From Nautilus pompilius (lineage: Eukaryota > Mollusca > Cephalopoda > Nautilida > Nautilidae): DNA of 64,000 nt. The stretch is taken from contig JACATO010000095.1 of the NCBI GenBank assembly GCA_018389105.1, positions 186,001-250,000 of the forward strand, read 5' to 3'. Made by a program: the position numbers and the translations under genes. Below are positions 1 to 14,800 of this stretch, piece after piece; positions within the stretch are counted from its first letter, which is position 1; each line of letters begins with the position of its first letter. The notes beneath the pieces are model-generated. The model did no database searches. It had not been told where the DNA came from and worked only from the letters and a program-made list of their open reading frames with translations.

Positions 1-442
1 TGATTGGCCAACCAACTCGCCTGACCTGAACCCCATAGATTCTCTATGGGGTATTGTCAAGAGGAAGATGAGAAACACCAGACCCAACAATAGACAAGCT
101 GAAGACTGCTATCAAAGCAACCTGGGCTTCCATAACATCTCAGCGGTGCCACAGGCTGATCACCTCCATGCCACACGGCATTGATGCAGTGACCGAGTAT
201 TGAGTGCATAGATGAACCTACTTTTCAGAAGTTCAACATTTCTATATTATAAATCCTTTTTTTTTTTATTTATCTTATGAAATATTCTAATACTTTGAGA
301 TAGTGGATTTTTGATTTTCATGAGCTGAAATATTTCACTTTACGTGTAATGAATCTAGAATATATGAAAGTTTCACTGTTTGAATTAAATTACGGGAAAA
401 ATGAACTCTTCCACAATATTCTAATTTTTTGAGATGCACCTG
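1..442 (+). mobile_element. 3' end of a Tc1-like transposon, cut by the window edge
   Basis: The 3' end of a transposase is followed by about 240 bp of AT-rich sequence that ends in GAGATGCACCTG and a TA dinucleotide (443-444). That is the reverse complement of a Tc1-type terminal inverted repeat beginning CAGGTGCATCTC. The 5' half lies outside the window. The coding part is frameshifted, so this copy is probably dead. It lies upstream of the first dynein exon seen here, probably in an intron of that gene. Confidence 0.8.
2..203 (+). pseudogene. Tc1-like transposase C-terminus, frameshifted
   Basis: The reading frame from base 2 gives DWPTNSPDLNPID, the signature around the third catalytic residue of Tc1 DDE transposases. 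The usual final Glu is Asp here (PID for PIE), followed by SLWGIVKRKMR. After about base 90 the match moves to another frame (KLKTAIKATWASITSQRCHR, then IDAVTEY and a stop at 201-203), so there is one indel. The N-terminal DNA-binding domain and the first two catalytic residues are outside the window. Confidence 0.8.
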
Positions 443-444
443 TA

Positions 445-1370
445 TATCAGATGCTCAACCAATTTTCAAAAGATATTATTGCCAATTTTTAGTTATTATG
501 CATGGTTTTGATCAGAAATTGTCAATTATGCCTAATTTTTTTGTAATAATTATGATAAAAGTTTCACTCACTGCAACTAACCAAAACTGACAAAAACAGT
601 TTAATTGAAGGTGGTATGCTAAATAAGTTTCAAAATGAAATCAGAAAACTTTAAAGCTTCTTAGATGGAGCATCACTTTTCACAATGTATTAAATAAAAA
701 TACAACAGTTCAATTATGAACATGGACACCATGTGTTGATTGTTACCATTTTTAGAATTTCATACTTTTATATAGGACTCACAAACTTTTGTCCACTAAC
801 TATAGGTTTCATATAGTCCAAAAAAAACATATATTTAAAAAAAACATGCATGTGCATTATTTAATAGTAAAATGCAGTTTAAAGTGTTTTTTGTTTTCTT
901 TTTTAATGCAAAATTATGGATAATGTAATCATAAATAATTGATATTGTTATGCTGTTCTAAATTGCCAACAGTTTTACTGTTGATTGGAGGTAGTTTTTA
1001 ACAAGCTTCATTTTAAAAAATGCTTGTTCTCCAGACAAATACATCTTAAGGTAAATGTGTCCTTCAGGATTAGTGTGCATCATTTTGATTGCTGATGTCT
1101 TAGTATTTCAAAACAGTGAAATAAAGTGGTAAAACTCATCAGGAAATCCATTTTATAAGTCTTAATTTTTCTGCAGCCCTGCATACCTTCCATCTGCAGA
1201 ATTAGATTTTGAAAGAAATCCAAATTTCATGTCAATTTTTATCAGTTTCATTGTATCTTACATATAGTGTTTTGGCATTCACAGATGGCATAATGGGTTT
1301 CAACAATAAATGCTTCTCATCTGATGTTTGACCTGGAGTTGCTGATTCCACAAAAATTCTTTTCCAAGTC
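445..1370. other. AT-rich non-coding stretch
   Basis: No coding signature, tRNA or clear repeat was found between the Tc1 end and the hAT remnant. If the dynein gene begins upstream of the window, this is intron. Confidence 0.5.
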
Positions 1371-2110
1371 CTACTCAACTATGATTCTGCTTCTTGCCTC
1401 AGATTTTTTAGGTTTGAAAGTCATTTCTGCCCTGTCAAATAAATCAATAAGTGACTCATATAGAATGAAAACCAAACACACATCTATTTGCATTTCCAGT
1501 AGAGCTTTACTATTAGTATTTATTTTTTGAAGAATGACATCCCATGTAACAACCAAAATAACTCCAGTTTCCAGATTAGCCATTGTATTCTTTAACTGGT
1601 AGGGTTTGTGTTGAGCAGCTTTTTGATTTCTATTATAAACAGATGTTTCAGTCATAGTATTCTGAATGACTCTGTAGCCAAATCAGAAAGACTTTTCAGC
1701 ATGAGCCCTTTGATACATTTTTCAAATTGAAATGTGAGAACTTTCCAATAATGCATTAAAGTATAAAAGAAGTTTACATACTTTGAATAAAGCTGAAAAA
1801 TAAAGTGATATTCAGCATTCTTCAGCACATAGACCAATCAGATTTAGCAATTGTGCAGAACATAGAACATGGTCAGCAAGAATATTATGACATGTAATCC
1901 TTTCCTGAAGCCCTGAGTATTTACCTTACATGTTAGCAATGTCATAGTTTGACCACAATAGTCATCAATACATCAATATCAAATTCCTTTAGCAACCATG
2001 TGAATTATCTCCACATGTTTGACACTATGTCCAAATACAGGTATGCAGTTTAAAAAACATTTAATAGTTTTGCCATTCAGTTGCACATACCTGATTGTCA
2101 TGGTAAGCTG
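1371..2110 (-). pseudogene. hAT-family transposase remnant (ZMYM1/DUF4371-like)
   Basis: Read on the minus strand in several frames, this stretch resembles the core of hAT transposases of the ZMYM1-like group. In order: RYVQLNGKTIK; CGQTYDIANM followed by GKYSGLQ, matching the family's C-x-GQ-x-YD-x-A-x-x-M and GKY-x-GLQ motifs; HVLCSAQLLNLIGLCA, matching the CAAHSLNLVG motif; LKSLSDL, at the place of the LSDTRW motif; then an open stretch of 94 codons with VTWDVILQKINTNSKALL. Stops and frameshifts interrupt it, and the TRW motif is lost. No terminal inverted repeats were identified. It is old and inactive, and no host gene use is implied. Confidence 0.7.
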
Positions 2111-3067
2111 GCTTTTCTTTTTTTACACTTTGCTTCTTCTGAAGCATACATTGTTTGCTGTTTTCAAACAAAGTCAGACTGATTGACATGGAACTTTTGT
2201 CACACTCATTTCCATGTGGTGGCACAAGTAAATTCTGCATCAGTCAGTTTGATTTTGTGTGAACAGAAGTGATATACACTGCCTCAGTTGAAATGTCACT
2301 AAGTTATGTTCTTTCAGTTGTTACATAAATCTATATTAGTTTTTTTCAAAATAAAAAACTGACAATTTTTGTTCTCTCCCTCTTTCCTTCCAGACCTGAG
2401 CCCTAGGCAGAGGACTCATTTTCTTATGCAGTAATCTTCCCTTGCCTATGCATGATTGCATGTAGAGTTAATATTTGTTTATTTCAAAAGAACAAGACAA
2501 AATTATCAGATTTAATTTGTAACTAGACAGTAATGTAGGTGTGGAGGAAGCAGCAGCATTTAAAATTGTTGTATCTGCCTTAAACGTAATGGAATTAGTC
2601 AATCCATTGAATTTCCTGACTGTCAGCCATCATCAGTGTTGAGAGCTCTACTAAAGTACTAAGGGAGCTTGCTTGTGCTATACACACTTATTATCAAAGA
2701 AGAGAAATGGTTGTCATGCCACCTGGCTTCCACCAATACTGCAGAAGTCTGGAGGAGCATTACTTATACATTTGTTCCACCATCATGTGGTTTATAATTT
2801 TGAAATTTTTTTGTTCATTATTTAACACTTCCAGACAATGTTTACATGTAACATTCACCTGCTTTTATATAAAAAAAAAACCGTGCACTGTGCCCTGCAT
2901 AATCTCCAATGAGAGATGATCTCATATCCTCAACACTGCAGGTGCATGTTGTTGGTTGATCCGAATCCACAACTATTTAAAATGTACAGTATACCGTATA
3001 GTAGAATAGATACAATTTTTAAAAATGTTTAGCAAATAATTGAACAAAGTAAAATGTTTTCCTATAG
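2111..3067. other. Non-coding stretch ending in the first visible dynein acceptor
   Basis: No exon or repeat was recognised. The short open frames lack known motifs. It ends with the splice acceptor CTATAG directly before the first dynein exon. Confidence 0.5.
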
Positions 3068-3232
3068 GTTTCTAACCTTTTTGCTCGGGATGAAATTGAT
3101 GAGATTACCATGGAATTAATTCCTGTTATGAAAAAAGAATATCCAAGACGACCACCCAGTGGAGAAAATCTCTATGATTATTTTATCTCTCGATCCAGAA
3201 ATAATCTTCACGTGGTTCTTTGTTTTTCTCCT
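3068..3232 (+). CDS. DNAH5: Dynein heavy chain exon a (AAA4)
   Basis: Residues 1-55 of the fragment, phase 0 at both ends. It begins [13 protein letters not shown] and ends LHVVLCFSP, conserved AAA4 sequence of outer-arm heavy chains. Acceptor CTATAG, donor GTGAGT. Confidence 0.95.
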
Positions 3233-6200
3233 GTGAGTATCTGTTTGCTTTGCTTTTTATAACAAAGCCACTGAAATTCCGTTTTACCTATTGTAATATT
3301 GAAAAAAATTTATTCTTTTCTCTTCACCAGGTTGGAGAAAAGTTTCGAAACAGAGCACTAAAATTTCCTGGCTTAATTTCTGGCTGTACTATGGACTGGT
3401 TTAGCCGCTGGCCAAAAGATGCACTGATTGCAGTATCCGGTCATTTTCTGGACAACTTTGAGGTTGTGTGTTCTAAGTCCATTAAAGAAGAGCTGGTGGT
3501 TACAATGGGGGAGATTCATGACAATGTCGCCACTTTGTGTGTGGATTACTTTCAAAGGTACAAGAGAAGCACGATTCACTTTTCTGCATTTCCTCTAAAA
3601 ATGACAAAAAATTGTCTACAAAAAATCTTTTACAAATGCTGTTGATAGATGCTTTAAAATAATGGGTGGTTTACATAACTGTGTTAACTTACTGCCCCAT
3701 TATTAATAACTAGAACTATGATATTTTTTATGCATAGTTGTGTAGGAAGATTGGGAAAGTGGACTTTACTAAAAGTAAACATCAACTACAGATTAACCTT
3801 TTTCGTGTAATGGCTGGTCATATTTGTTTAATATGATGTTTTATTTCCCTAGTAAAGTGACCACTACCTTCATTCACTGTATCTACTCAAAAAATCAACT
3901 TATTTTTATTTTTCAGATTCCGAAGACAAGCTCACGTCACACCAAAATCTTACTTATCTTTTTTGGAGAGCTACAAGAAAATCTATTCCATGAAACAAAA
4001 AGAAATTGGAGAATTGATTAGCCGTATGAATAGTGGTTTAGAGAAGCTGATTGAGGCCAGTGCATCAGTTGATGAGCTTTCCAAAGAACTTGTAGTCAAA
4101 GAAAAGGAATTGGCAGTGGCTAATGCAAAAGCTGACATGGTAAATTTATGTTTTGGCAGTTTTCCAACAATTGATGACATGATGATTGAAACATTGAAAA
4201 ACATTGTCCTAACTCCACATTTTGTGGAGGTAGTGTACTAGGGGCATTCAAATGAAATCTGGCTGAAAACAGCATTGCCCTAATCATATCCAGCCAGCTT
4301 CAGTACTTCTAAAACAATAATGTTGTTAAAATACATAGCTTCAGTAAACTGTAATTAGAATGAACAAAATTACTGTAGAAACCATCTGGTATCATACTTT
4401 GGCAATCTGATTTTATAAAAAAAAATTTTTTTAACCAAAATTAACAAATAGTTTTTTTTTTAATTGTCCTACTCCTTTATTGTTATCTTCTACACTTTGT
4501 AACTTGAACATATTTGTTCCTGATCTGTTTCCAGAACAAAGATAATTACATAAACATTTATGGTGGGGAAACGCTTACATATTGGCTACCATTATTGAGT
4601 GCTACATTTTGTTATTTTCAGAAGAATATGTTTTATTACTTTACTTTATTGCAATAATCTACTGAATTTTTTATATTTTGGGGCTAAATTTGCTAAAATA
4701 GATGTAATTTTAAATACAAATTGCAATATTTTAAAGATTACATTATTAAGGATGTTCAAATTTTCATCATTACTTGGTTTTGTTTTTCTTTTTTGCACAT
4801 CAGCTTGAGTGTTACTGTAACTTCTTCCTCAATCTTTTGTTGCTGTTGCTGAAAAATTTTTCTTACTAGTTGTATTTAATTCTATGCATTCCTTAATGGC
4901 AATTAATCTTAAAGAATGTTGAGTATTAAAGATGTGAACATATTTTTTTTTAATGACAGATTTAAACCATGTAAAAGTACCAGAGAAAAATGAATATTAG
5001 CAGGAAATTTTCTGTCTTTTTACATGGAATTTAGTTATTTTAAAAAATAGTAGTTTGAAAGCTTTTTCATTTCCCCACTTGAAACTGAATCAGATATTCT
5101 TCCAAGACCCACTCTTATTGTGGATTTTTTTTCCTGGATTCCCTGACTTGCTTCCATAGCTAAAAGAGGGATTGTAGTAGGGAGTTTTCTTTTGTGTATG
5201 TATGTGTACTAGTGAGGGGGGGCTTCTCTGGACACTCTTGGACTATCACCTGGCTTCAGTTACAATGCTTTCTTCATGTGTACTCTGGTAACCTGCCTAA
5301 CCAGCAGGCCTGACACCATCCTAAACCCTCTGCCTATTCAGTGTATTGAGAACAGTTCTGGACAGACCAGCTAGGGGAGGGCTATAAAACAAAATCAATT
5401 AATCATATGGATTGCCCATGGTTTGAACTTGTGACCACAACTGCTATCTAACAGCTGATGAAACAGCAGCCAGAACCTCTTGGACAATTTTGGCTTGAAC
5501 CTAAAATTTAATATTGGAGAATTGAATTGATCGCTACTTCACTAGTTACTTTACTAGGTGGCATGGTCATATTATACATTCTACATGCAATTAGATTCTA
5601 TCTATTTATTAGTAAGAATAGAAATTCTTCTTGGAGAACTCTTGTCCTGACTTTCAAGGTTAAGGATGATTTACAGCAGGAAGCTAGAAGAGGAAGGGAT
5701 ATCAGTTCAGGTGATCAGGCAAGGTACCCAGGTATAGCTGGCTGTTATTGTGTGGAACCTCCATCACAGGTACTGGAAGACCCTGCTAGTTCTTTTCAAT
5801 TTTAAATGTAAGAAGAAATTCACATGGTCTGGTGAAACTTGGGTCCTCAACTTTGGCAGTTTAGTTGACTAAATGTTGCCCCCACTATTTACCTAATCTT
5901 TAGTTTTTATGAAATTATTTTTTGTTTGTTTCATTTTCCATTGTGTTGGGTTTTTAGTTGTGTTTAGTGCAGACTTCTGAGAAATTTTAGTCTGATTACA
6001 GTCAAAAATAAAATACCTACTTCATACTGATTTTATAAGAAATTTTTCTCCAAAGATGGGAATAAAACAATAGCTGAAATGTTATAAAGCATATGGACTA
6101 ATCAACCATAGCCAAGTGTTACTAAAATACCTGTCAATAGTGATCCTTTCTTGCATTGCAGTTTGTTTCCATGTTTTACCTTGGTAGTGTCATTGTAGAG

Positions 6201-9200
6201 CACTGCTAGGTTTGTAAAATTAGTAACTGGTGAACTAGTGCAAGAAACATTTGTCTGTCTGTCTGTCTATAGGTGTTAGAAGAAGTAACTGTAAGCCAGC
6301 AAGCTGCTGAGATTGTAAAGTCAGAAGTGCAGAAAGTCAAAGACAAAGCCCAGAAAATTGTGGATGAAATCGCTGCAGACAAAGCCATAGCTGAAGTGAA
6401 ACTAGAAGCAGCCAGACCTGCATTGGAGGAGGCTGAAGCAGCTTTACAGGTATATTTTTGTATGGGGGGATTAAAGCAGTTGTGCAGGGCAGGGGGGAAT
6501 GAGGTTAGTAGATTTAGCCTTGACAGCTTTGACCTTCATCAATAAAAAGTAATTTTTAGTTCACTATTAATGGCTGGTGTACAATTTAGTTTCAGTTCTG
6601 TATGTAAGTCATTAAATTTGAAGCAGAGATTACTTTTCAACCAGCACTGATTATTGTTCACCACTATTGAATTTTTTATATTTTGTTTATATTTTTTTTG
6701 GCAGTGCTGAGACCACACAAAGGTGTTTCTTGTCGGTGGCTCTTGAAATCTCTATCCCAATCAGTTTTTAAACAGGATACTGCATCTAGGCTTCGAATTC
6801 TCAGTTTGGCTAATTTTTAACTTTAAATCACATGTTGTCAACTGCTAGCACAATTGGCCAGTTTGAAATGCGTGCAAAGTTGAATCACTCACTTATATGT
6901 GGTATATTACTGGTAGTAATTTTAAAATGTTTTCTTCTGAATTTTAATGACTGGCTAATTACATTCCACTAAAGATTTAAAGCTAAAACAAGATTGTGTT
7001 TATTTGTGAGTTTCAAAACCAGTTTACATTCTGACAACTTTTAGGTGCTTGCATATTTTCTAGATTAGTTGGAATAGCAAGCCGAATAGTGTATTTGTAT
7101 ATATACTGTATCTGTAAAATTTAAAGATGGGTGCCTATAATAAATAAATTCAATTTTTAGCTGTTACAGAAATTCTTCATTCTGCTCAGTCTTACTCTGG
7201 CTTAGTTTTGTTGTTGTTTTAACAATAATATTATTACAGCTCTTAAAAGTGATATAGAACTATACAAGGTCTGTCGGAAAAGTATCAGAACTTAGGCTGG
7301 GAAAAAAAATTACATAGGTCCTGCGCAACCTCAAGACGAAATTGTTGTTGTTCCTGAGAAAGCAGCTTGGGCACAAATTTCGCTGCCACTCTGTGCAAGC
7401 CCAAATCCTCCTTTACAATTGCATGTGCAGAATCTTTACTGATCCTAACCTCGTCACCAATTTCCCGCACCATCAAGCAACAATCCTCCATTATCAAGGT
7501 CCACACTTTCTCGATGATAACTGCATTGCTGCTTGTTGATGGCCTCCCAGAATGATGGTCACTCTCCACCGATGTGCAGCCATCTTTGAACCTGTTGTGC
7601 CATTCTTTTATTTGGGTAACACCCATCCATGGCATTGTCACCAAAAGCCTGTTGAATTTTGCGGATTATTTCCGCTTGGGTATCTCCAAGCTTTTGGCAA
7701 AACTTGATGCAAGATTATTGCTCCACACGTTCCGTCATCACGGGTGAAATGAAAATGTGACAAGTAAGTAGTACAGCACCTCACACTGGCTGCCTGACAG
7801 TGACTGATGCATCCAGCAAGTCCACCATAAACCACACATGCACACAAAGGCATGTGGTTCCACTATTCTCACTTTTGCCTCTATAACGTCATTACTTCCC
7901 ACAGGAAAAAATAGAGTCAGATACTTTGTGAACAGACCTCGTATGTTATTTTGTGAGTATTGTTGCTCAATGATGAGAAGAGTGATTTTTACATACTGCA
8001 GTTTCAGAACAGAAATTTTACCAAAATTAATTAATTAATATATATATATATATATTGTGTCCCAAAATTTACATCTGTTTCTTTTATTGTCAAAGCTCAG
8101 AATTGCATTACATTTTACTGTTGTTGATGCTAAAGTGAAAAAAAAATTGAGTATTCCAGTTTTCTTTCAGCTAATAAAGCAGTAAATTTATTTAATGTGG
8201 CTTTGAAAATGTTTTCTTTACATTCAGACAATCAAACCTGGAGATATTGCTACTGTGAAAAAACTTGGTAAACCACCTCACCTAATCATGCGCATTATGG
8301 ACTGCGTGTTGATATTGTTCCAGAAACGGCTAGATCCAGTACAGCTTGATCCTGAACGACCATGTGTGAAACCAAGCTGGAGTGAATCTCTGAAGGTACA
8401 CACCTAAACCATAGACCCCACAAACAAAATTTTTAGAAAGTTCTTGCATTTTGTTTTTCCACCCAAAATAAACATATTCTAAGTTTTATATTGGTGGACA
8501 TGTGTACATTGTTCTGACATTAAAAATTTACAGTGGTAGCAACAAAAGAAATAATTTGAACTGTACTGCAAACTAGAACAAAGAGATAGTGGTTGTTTCT
8601 CTTGACAACTGATAAAATGATTTTAAAATATTTTTAAAATATTTACATTTCAACATTTGTTCTCATGAAAAGTCACTACATAAGAATTATGAGGATTATG
8701 TAATTAAGAAAAACACTAAATATATTCTTTACAAAAAAAAAATTAAAACTAAAAAATATTTCTATCACTGTAAAGTCTTTTATTTGTATAGGTTTAATTT
8801 TATATTGCATGGTATATTAGTAGTCATAATTTCTCATTTCTACAATTTAATTGATAAAAAATAAAGACTTTTCCAACAAGATCACATACTGAAACATCCT
8901 TATTAATTCTCCCAACAGTATCATGGAAAATTATGAGTAAGTCTGCCCTGCATTGACAGTTTTCTTCTTTTAAAACACTTTCATCCCAATATGAACACAT
9001 TTATTGAAGATATAGTTGCATGAATACAGTAAACAACCTGTTATTCAACTCTTATGGGACCTGGAAATAGTCAAATACCTGCATAGACATTTTTTTAAAA
9101 AAAAAAAAATGAGGCTGCTTATCCAACATCTTTTTTTATTTCTTTAGCTTTGCTCAATACTAAAAACTGCATACTTTCTTTTTATGGATTGCTCACTGAA

Positions 9201-11825
9201 GCACTAGCCAAAATAAAATAATATTAGTATTATCAGACAACATATTACAAGGATTACAATTATTATCACTGATAAAAATCACTAGCAAGGGAGAATACAA
9301 CTGATCAACAAGCAAGAAATGTAAAGGATGCTAACCATGTGATAAAAAAAAGCAATCTGAGCATGTAAAAACAATGGATGAACTTCCCTGGTGTCTGAGT
9401 CATGAACTACAATGGTTGGATAGCTCTAGATGAACCAATCTTGGCTTATATTTGGATAACTGGACAAGTTGGCTATTTGGAGGTCAGATAGGTTGTTGAC
9501 TGTAATCAAATGTTATCAAGAATGTAGTATTATTTGTAATGTCTCTTTTTTTTTTCAGTTTATGAGTGGAGCAGGATTTTTGAACAATCTTCAGAACTTT
9601 TTCAAAGACAACATTACTGGAGAGGTAGTGGAAATAATGTTACCATACTTGGAAATGGAAGATTATAACATGGAGACTGCCAAGAAAGTTTGTGGTAATG
9701 TGGCTGGCTTACTTTCCTGGACTAAAGCGATGGCTTTCTTTTATGGCATCAACAAAGAAGTATTACCATTAAAGGTATGTTGAATATATATTGAACATTA
9801 AGCAGCAAGAGCATTTGTTATAGTCTAAGGATGCTATAAACTATTTGGGAAGGCAAGATCATAGTTTATTAAAATTTAATGAAGAAAAATACTACAAGTA
9901 TAATGCTCTTCATTGTTTTCATTTGAAGTTATGTAAACATGATGAAGATTTATTCTTAGGTGAGTTTATTTTGACTGATTTTTCCCATTGAACATGTTTA
10001 CCTCATCTGCTAATGACAAAGTGAAAGAAATATACAAGTTTTCCCACTACAAGTTCCCAAGGGAGGGACTGGATGTAAAGGAACATAAAGATTGACATTC
10101 CTGGGGAAAGTGCACCAAGTGACCATTGCATCAAAAATACAATATGATTTACCAAGTTTTAATGATAGAAACTTTTTAAGAATACCTGCACCTAGCCACA
10201 ATGTGTCTGTTACTTACAGCATGTTTGTAAATAATCTATACATAACAAAACATTGTTTTTTTTTGTTCTGTTGGAAAATAATATATTTTTAATTATTTAT
10301 TTAATTTTTTGGTTAGGCAAATCTTCTCAAGCAAGAAATGAGACTCAACCGAGCCCAGACAGAACTGGACAGTGCACAAGCTCAACTTGATGAAAAACAG
10401 AGAGAACTAGACAAGGTGCAGGCATTGTATGATTCAGCAATGGCTGAGAAACAGGTACGTACTTACTGTATGACTGGGGTGATGTATGTGCACAGGCTGG
10501 TATTAGCAGAAAATCCCTTTGCTGGAGAATAAATCCAACCACCAAAAATGAACAAACTGCCCACACTGAACACCAGTAAAAACCCACCAGTAGTAAGTGC
10601 TCTGTAAGATCAGTAATTGGTGCCATATTTGAAAATGCATTTCACAGTATGAGAGCAGTCTTTGTTTACAAGTTTCTCTGGAAAAAGAATGTGAATGCTA
10701 CAACCACAAATTTTTGCATCAGTAATTAGAGGTTTTATTCAGATATGCTGAAATTGCATGAAAGTAGCCAGAACCTTTTAAAACTGTTGCTACAGCAGCA
10801 TCAGCAGCTTGTGAGATTGATTTCACTTCATAGTATGATGTCAGAAAACAAAACAACATGCCAATTTTAAATCTGCCATCCTTGCAGTTGCAGAAAATTG
10901 GTCCCTGAGATATTGATGCACAGTCTCTTCACTGTATTCTTTTGTAAATGTGCTTTCTTCTTTATTTCCTTTTTATTTGAAATACTATGTATTACTACTA
11001 ATACTATCATTGAAAAAGATCAGACTATGGTTGACAAAAAAAGACCTCTGGAAGCACTAGAGAGCAGGGGTCATTCTAGTGATTATTGGCACACTGGCTT
11101 AGTCAGCAGCAACCTGAACTAATGGTTGCAGAAAATCAATGTGGACATCAATAGCATCAATTAGAGGAAGCATCACCATCATGCCAGTTTCCTTGGCCAG
11201 TTCTGACATCTGACAATATCATTCAGCTTCAGTCAAAGGGTTTTCGGCCAGGCTCTGTCACAACTGCTCAGCATCCATGTACTACTACCACTACCACCAC
11301 TTATTATTATTATCATTAATATTATCATTATTCTTTTTAATATATGTATTATTTTATCAAGATCTATTAACATTGTCAGCTGCTATAAATTTCTACACAC
11401 CAGAAAATGCTCTTAGGACTAAATGAAAATGTACCAAAGAAAAATAATTGAAAACAAAATATCTAAATAAAAATGACAAAAATACTTAGGTGAAATTATA
11501 AATGTTATTTGAAATAATGGCCAATGACAACCTAAAACAAGTCATTTATGCAGTTTGACTACATTATTTTGTACTGTAAAACTGTTACAGATTTTAAAAT
11601 AATTAATTTAGACTTATGTTTGAAGCTTTTTGAAAAGTTACTTGTAAGTTGTTTATATTCCCCTCACTTAGTAGAATGACATTTTTCTTAGGAATTAATG
11701 GACTCAGCTGAAGCTTGCAGGAAAAAAATGGAGGCTGCTTCAACCCTGATTAATGGACTTGGTGGAGAGAAAATCAGATGGACAGCTCAGAGCAAAGAAT
11801 TCAGAGTACAGATTGATAGGTATGG

Positions 11826-11893
<68 letters not shown>

Positions 11894-14800
11894 TTACAGG
11901 CATTTTTCTTCTGTGTTATTACTATCAAAATATTTTTAATACTACAGCTAATGTGAAGATTCATAGAGCTAAAGATTCCATAATTATCAGCCTTAATCAT
12001 CTATGTAGAACTGATTCCCTGGACAGCCAGTGTGGTAGAGTACGTACAAGTCACTACATCTTAAATGGAATTAAACTCCTCGAAGATTCAAAGGATTTCT
12101 TTATCAATGACCTTTATGAACCATATGGAATATGTCAGGTCCTACCCAGAAACAAATATATTTCTTGATTTTGGAGGGGTGAGAGGTTGGGCAAGGTACT
12201 GTTTTCTTAAACATATTTCCACAAATACTAAATTTGTTTATTTACATATAAATGTTAAACTCATTATAAAAAAAATTTATTGTTGATAAAGAAAACCTCA
12301 AGAAGAATAGAAATCAGTAATCTGTACATGTTTTAAGGGAGTTTATATAACAGATTTTTTTGTTTGTTTGCATGGAACTGCTTTAAAAATAGCAAACAAA
12401 AGAAACAAACATTGTTGTCATACTGACAGAGAGAGAATTGAAGGTACATTAAAAATGAATGGAATAAATTTTGTTTTTGTAGTTTTACTGCTAAAAGATA
12501 CAGAAAATAGAAATTCTGAAATGTTTGCAGTTTAAAATATTTAAAAGTTACAGAAGAAAAGATCAGTTCAGATGCCATGGAACATCACTGCATTTAAACT
12601 TTAAGCTGTATTTATAGTATTGAAGATTTCATGTTCATGGAAGAGAAAATCACACTTCATGACTTGTTAGATTTTTTCCATTTCATAATTTTTTTCATCT
12701 TAATTTCTATGGGCCTGCCCCCACTGTATTGTCTTTTGTTTTTCAGATTGGTGGGTAATGTTTTACTTTGCACAGGATTTTTGTCATACTCTGGCCCCTT
12801 CAATCAAGAATATCGCTTAAACCTTCAGAAAACATCAAAAGGCGAACTAACCAGCAGAAAAATTCCATTTTCAGTTGATCTCAACATCATTGACATGCTT
12901 GTTGACCCAGCCACAGTGAGTAAGACAACAAAAACTTGGATGAATAGTCATTCAGTTTATTGCCATTTAATTTTAAATTCAGATTTAACATATGATTCTG
13001 TGGGCTGTTTCACAAATGTCCAGTCATCCTTAATCTTCACATAGAAGCTCTCCATAATTGTAGTGATGGTTTCATCTTTCCTCCCAAAATCCAACTGACT
13101 ACAATTGTAAAAGAACCAAATAATGTAACTAAATTATAACTAATATAAGGAAGCATTTTTCAGTATAAACATAATATTAGATTAGATAACAGATAAAATT
13201 TATTTTATTAAAGAATAACAAAAATATCTATTTGTATAATTTGTTTGTTTTTTTTTTAGTTGTAAAAGAAAAAAGCAACAAATTTTTAAAGATCAAATTT
13301 AATTGTACATTTTGTCTGTTTGGTTTTTTTTTTTTTGACAGAGCTGTTTACTGAATGTTGCCATAATTGTTAATCTTTATGAAAATTTTGGCAGATACTT
13401 TTCCCATTCTTCATATTCCTTCAGCTTAATAATCTCTCTCAAATTATTCCTCACAGGAAATATAAACTTGTTACTTAAATATTAAAATTTTGTTACAATT
13501 TTTAACAAAAGCTATTTTGGGGTCACTGAACCTTTTTTTTTTTTTTTTAGGTGGGAGAGTGGAACCTCCAAGGTCTTCCTAATGATGATTTGTCTATCCA
13601 GAATGGAATCATTACAACCAAAGCTACACGCTACCCTCTTTTAATTGATCCACAAGGGCAGGGGAAAATATGGATCAAGAACAGAGAGAAGGATAATGAA
13701 TTACAGGTTTTAATTATTTTCTGTTATGACATTTCCTTAATGCAAACTTACTAATTGATTTTTTTTAATCTGTGTTTGTGATTGTTAATCACAGTAATTG
13801 GTGCTGTCAGTTGAAATGTCAGAATCAATCATCTTGGAAGCATGTACACTTAATCCATACAGATGGTGGTACTGAAGACAGGGATTGTCAATAGTTAACA
13901 CAAGCTGTTCATCAACAATTGTCAGAACCATTAGAAGTGCTGCTTTAGCATGCAATAAAAATGAATGAATAAAATGGTAATGTAAACTAAATAAACAGAC
14001 AGTGGTGGAAATCCTTAATGTGTGCACAGAACTATAAAAAACAACCATATGCTATTGCTGAAGATGGGATCCATATCCATCTGTAGCTTTAACAATGAAT
14101 TTAATCTATGGCATTCATGTTGAAATTTTGAACACTATTTAGTATATCAAGTTGACAGCTTCAACAAACAAATCCATACACATTATAAAATTCTTGCATT
14201 TTCTAGTAATTGATAGAATGAGTGTACATGATAAGACTAGCTGCTAATGAAAATTATTGCAAAATAATAGATCAGAAGATACTGCTACATAATATTTTTT
14301 TTTTAAAAAGAGAGTAACTAAAACAATCAACTAATTAAAATTTAATTATTTGTTCATAAATTGTTTTATAAATACCTAATGCAGAGCGACACATTATGTT
14401 TGTAAAGTTAGTAATTTTCCAGATTTTTAATTGGTGCATACTAATATTAGTCTTTAGATTTCATCCATTAAAGGAACTCTGCAATACATGAAAACAAAAG
14501 CTTGAATAATCAGGTTAGCAACAAAAAGTAGTTGCTAAGTATTTATTGCCTCATTGCCTTTTAGCTAAGATCAAAGTGGGAAGGTTAGGTGCGTTGAGAC
14601 CATTTTCGGACTTGGCATGCTGAGACCTTTTCCCCCAAGATTGGTTTTTGGCTGGGGGAGCGGTCACTCTAATGTGGGGCGTTCACGCCCCTAATTCTGG
14701 CTGCCTCGGCACCTCAACCCGGCTTTTTAGGCCTTAATGGGAGCTTGCTCCACACCGGGATTCGGCCACCACCCTCCACTCCCTTCTCCTTGGAGAATCA

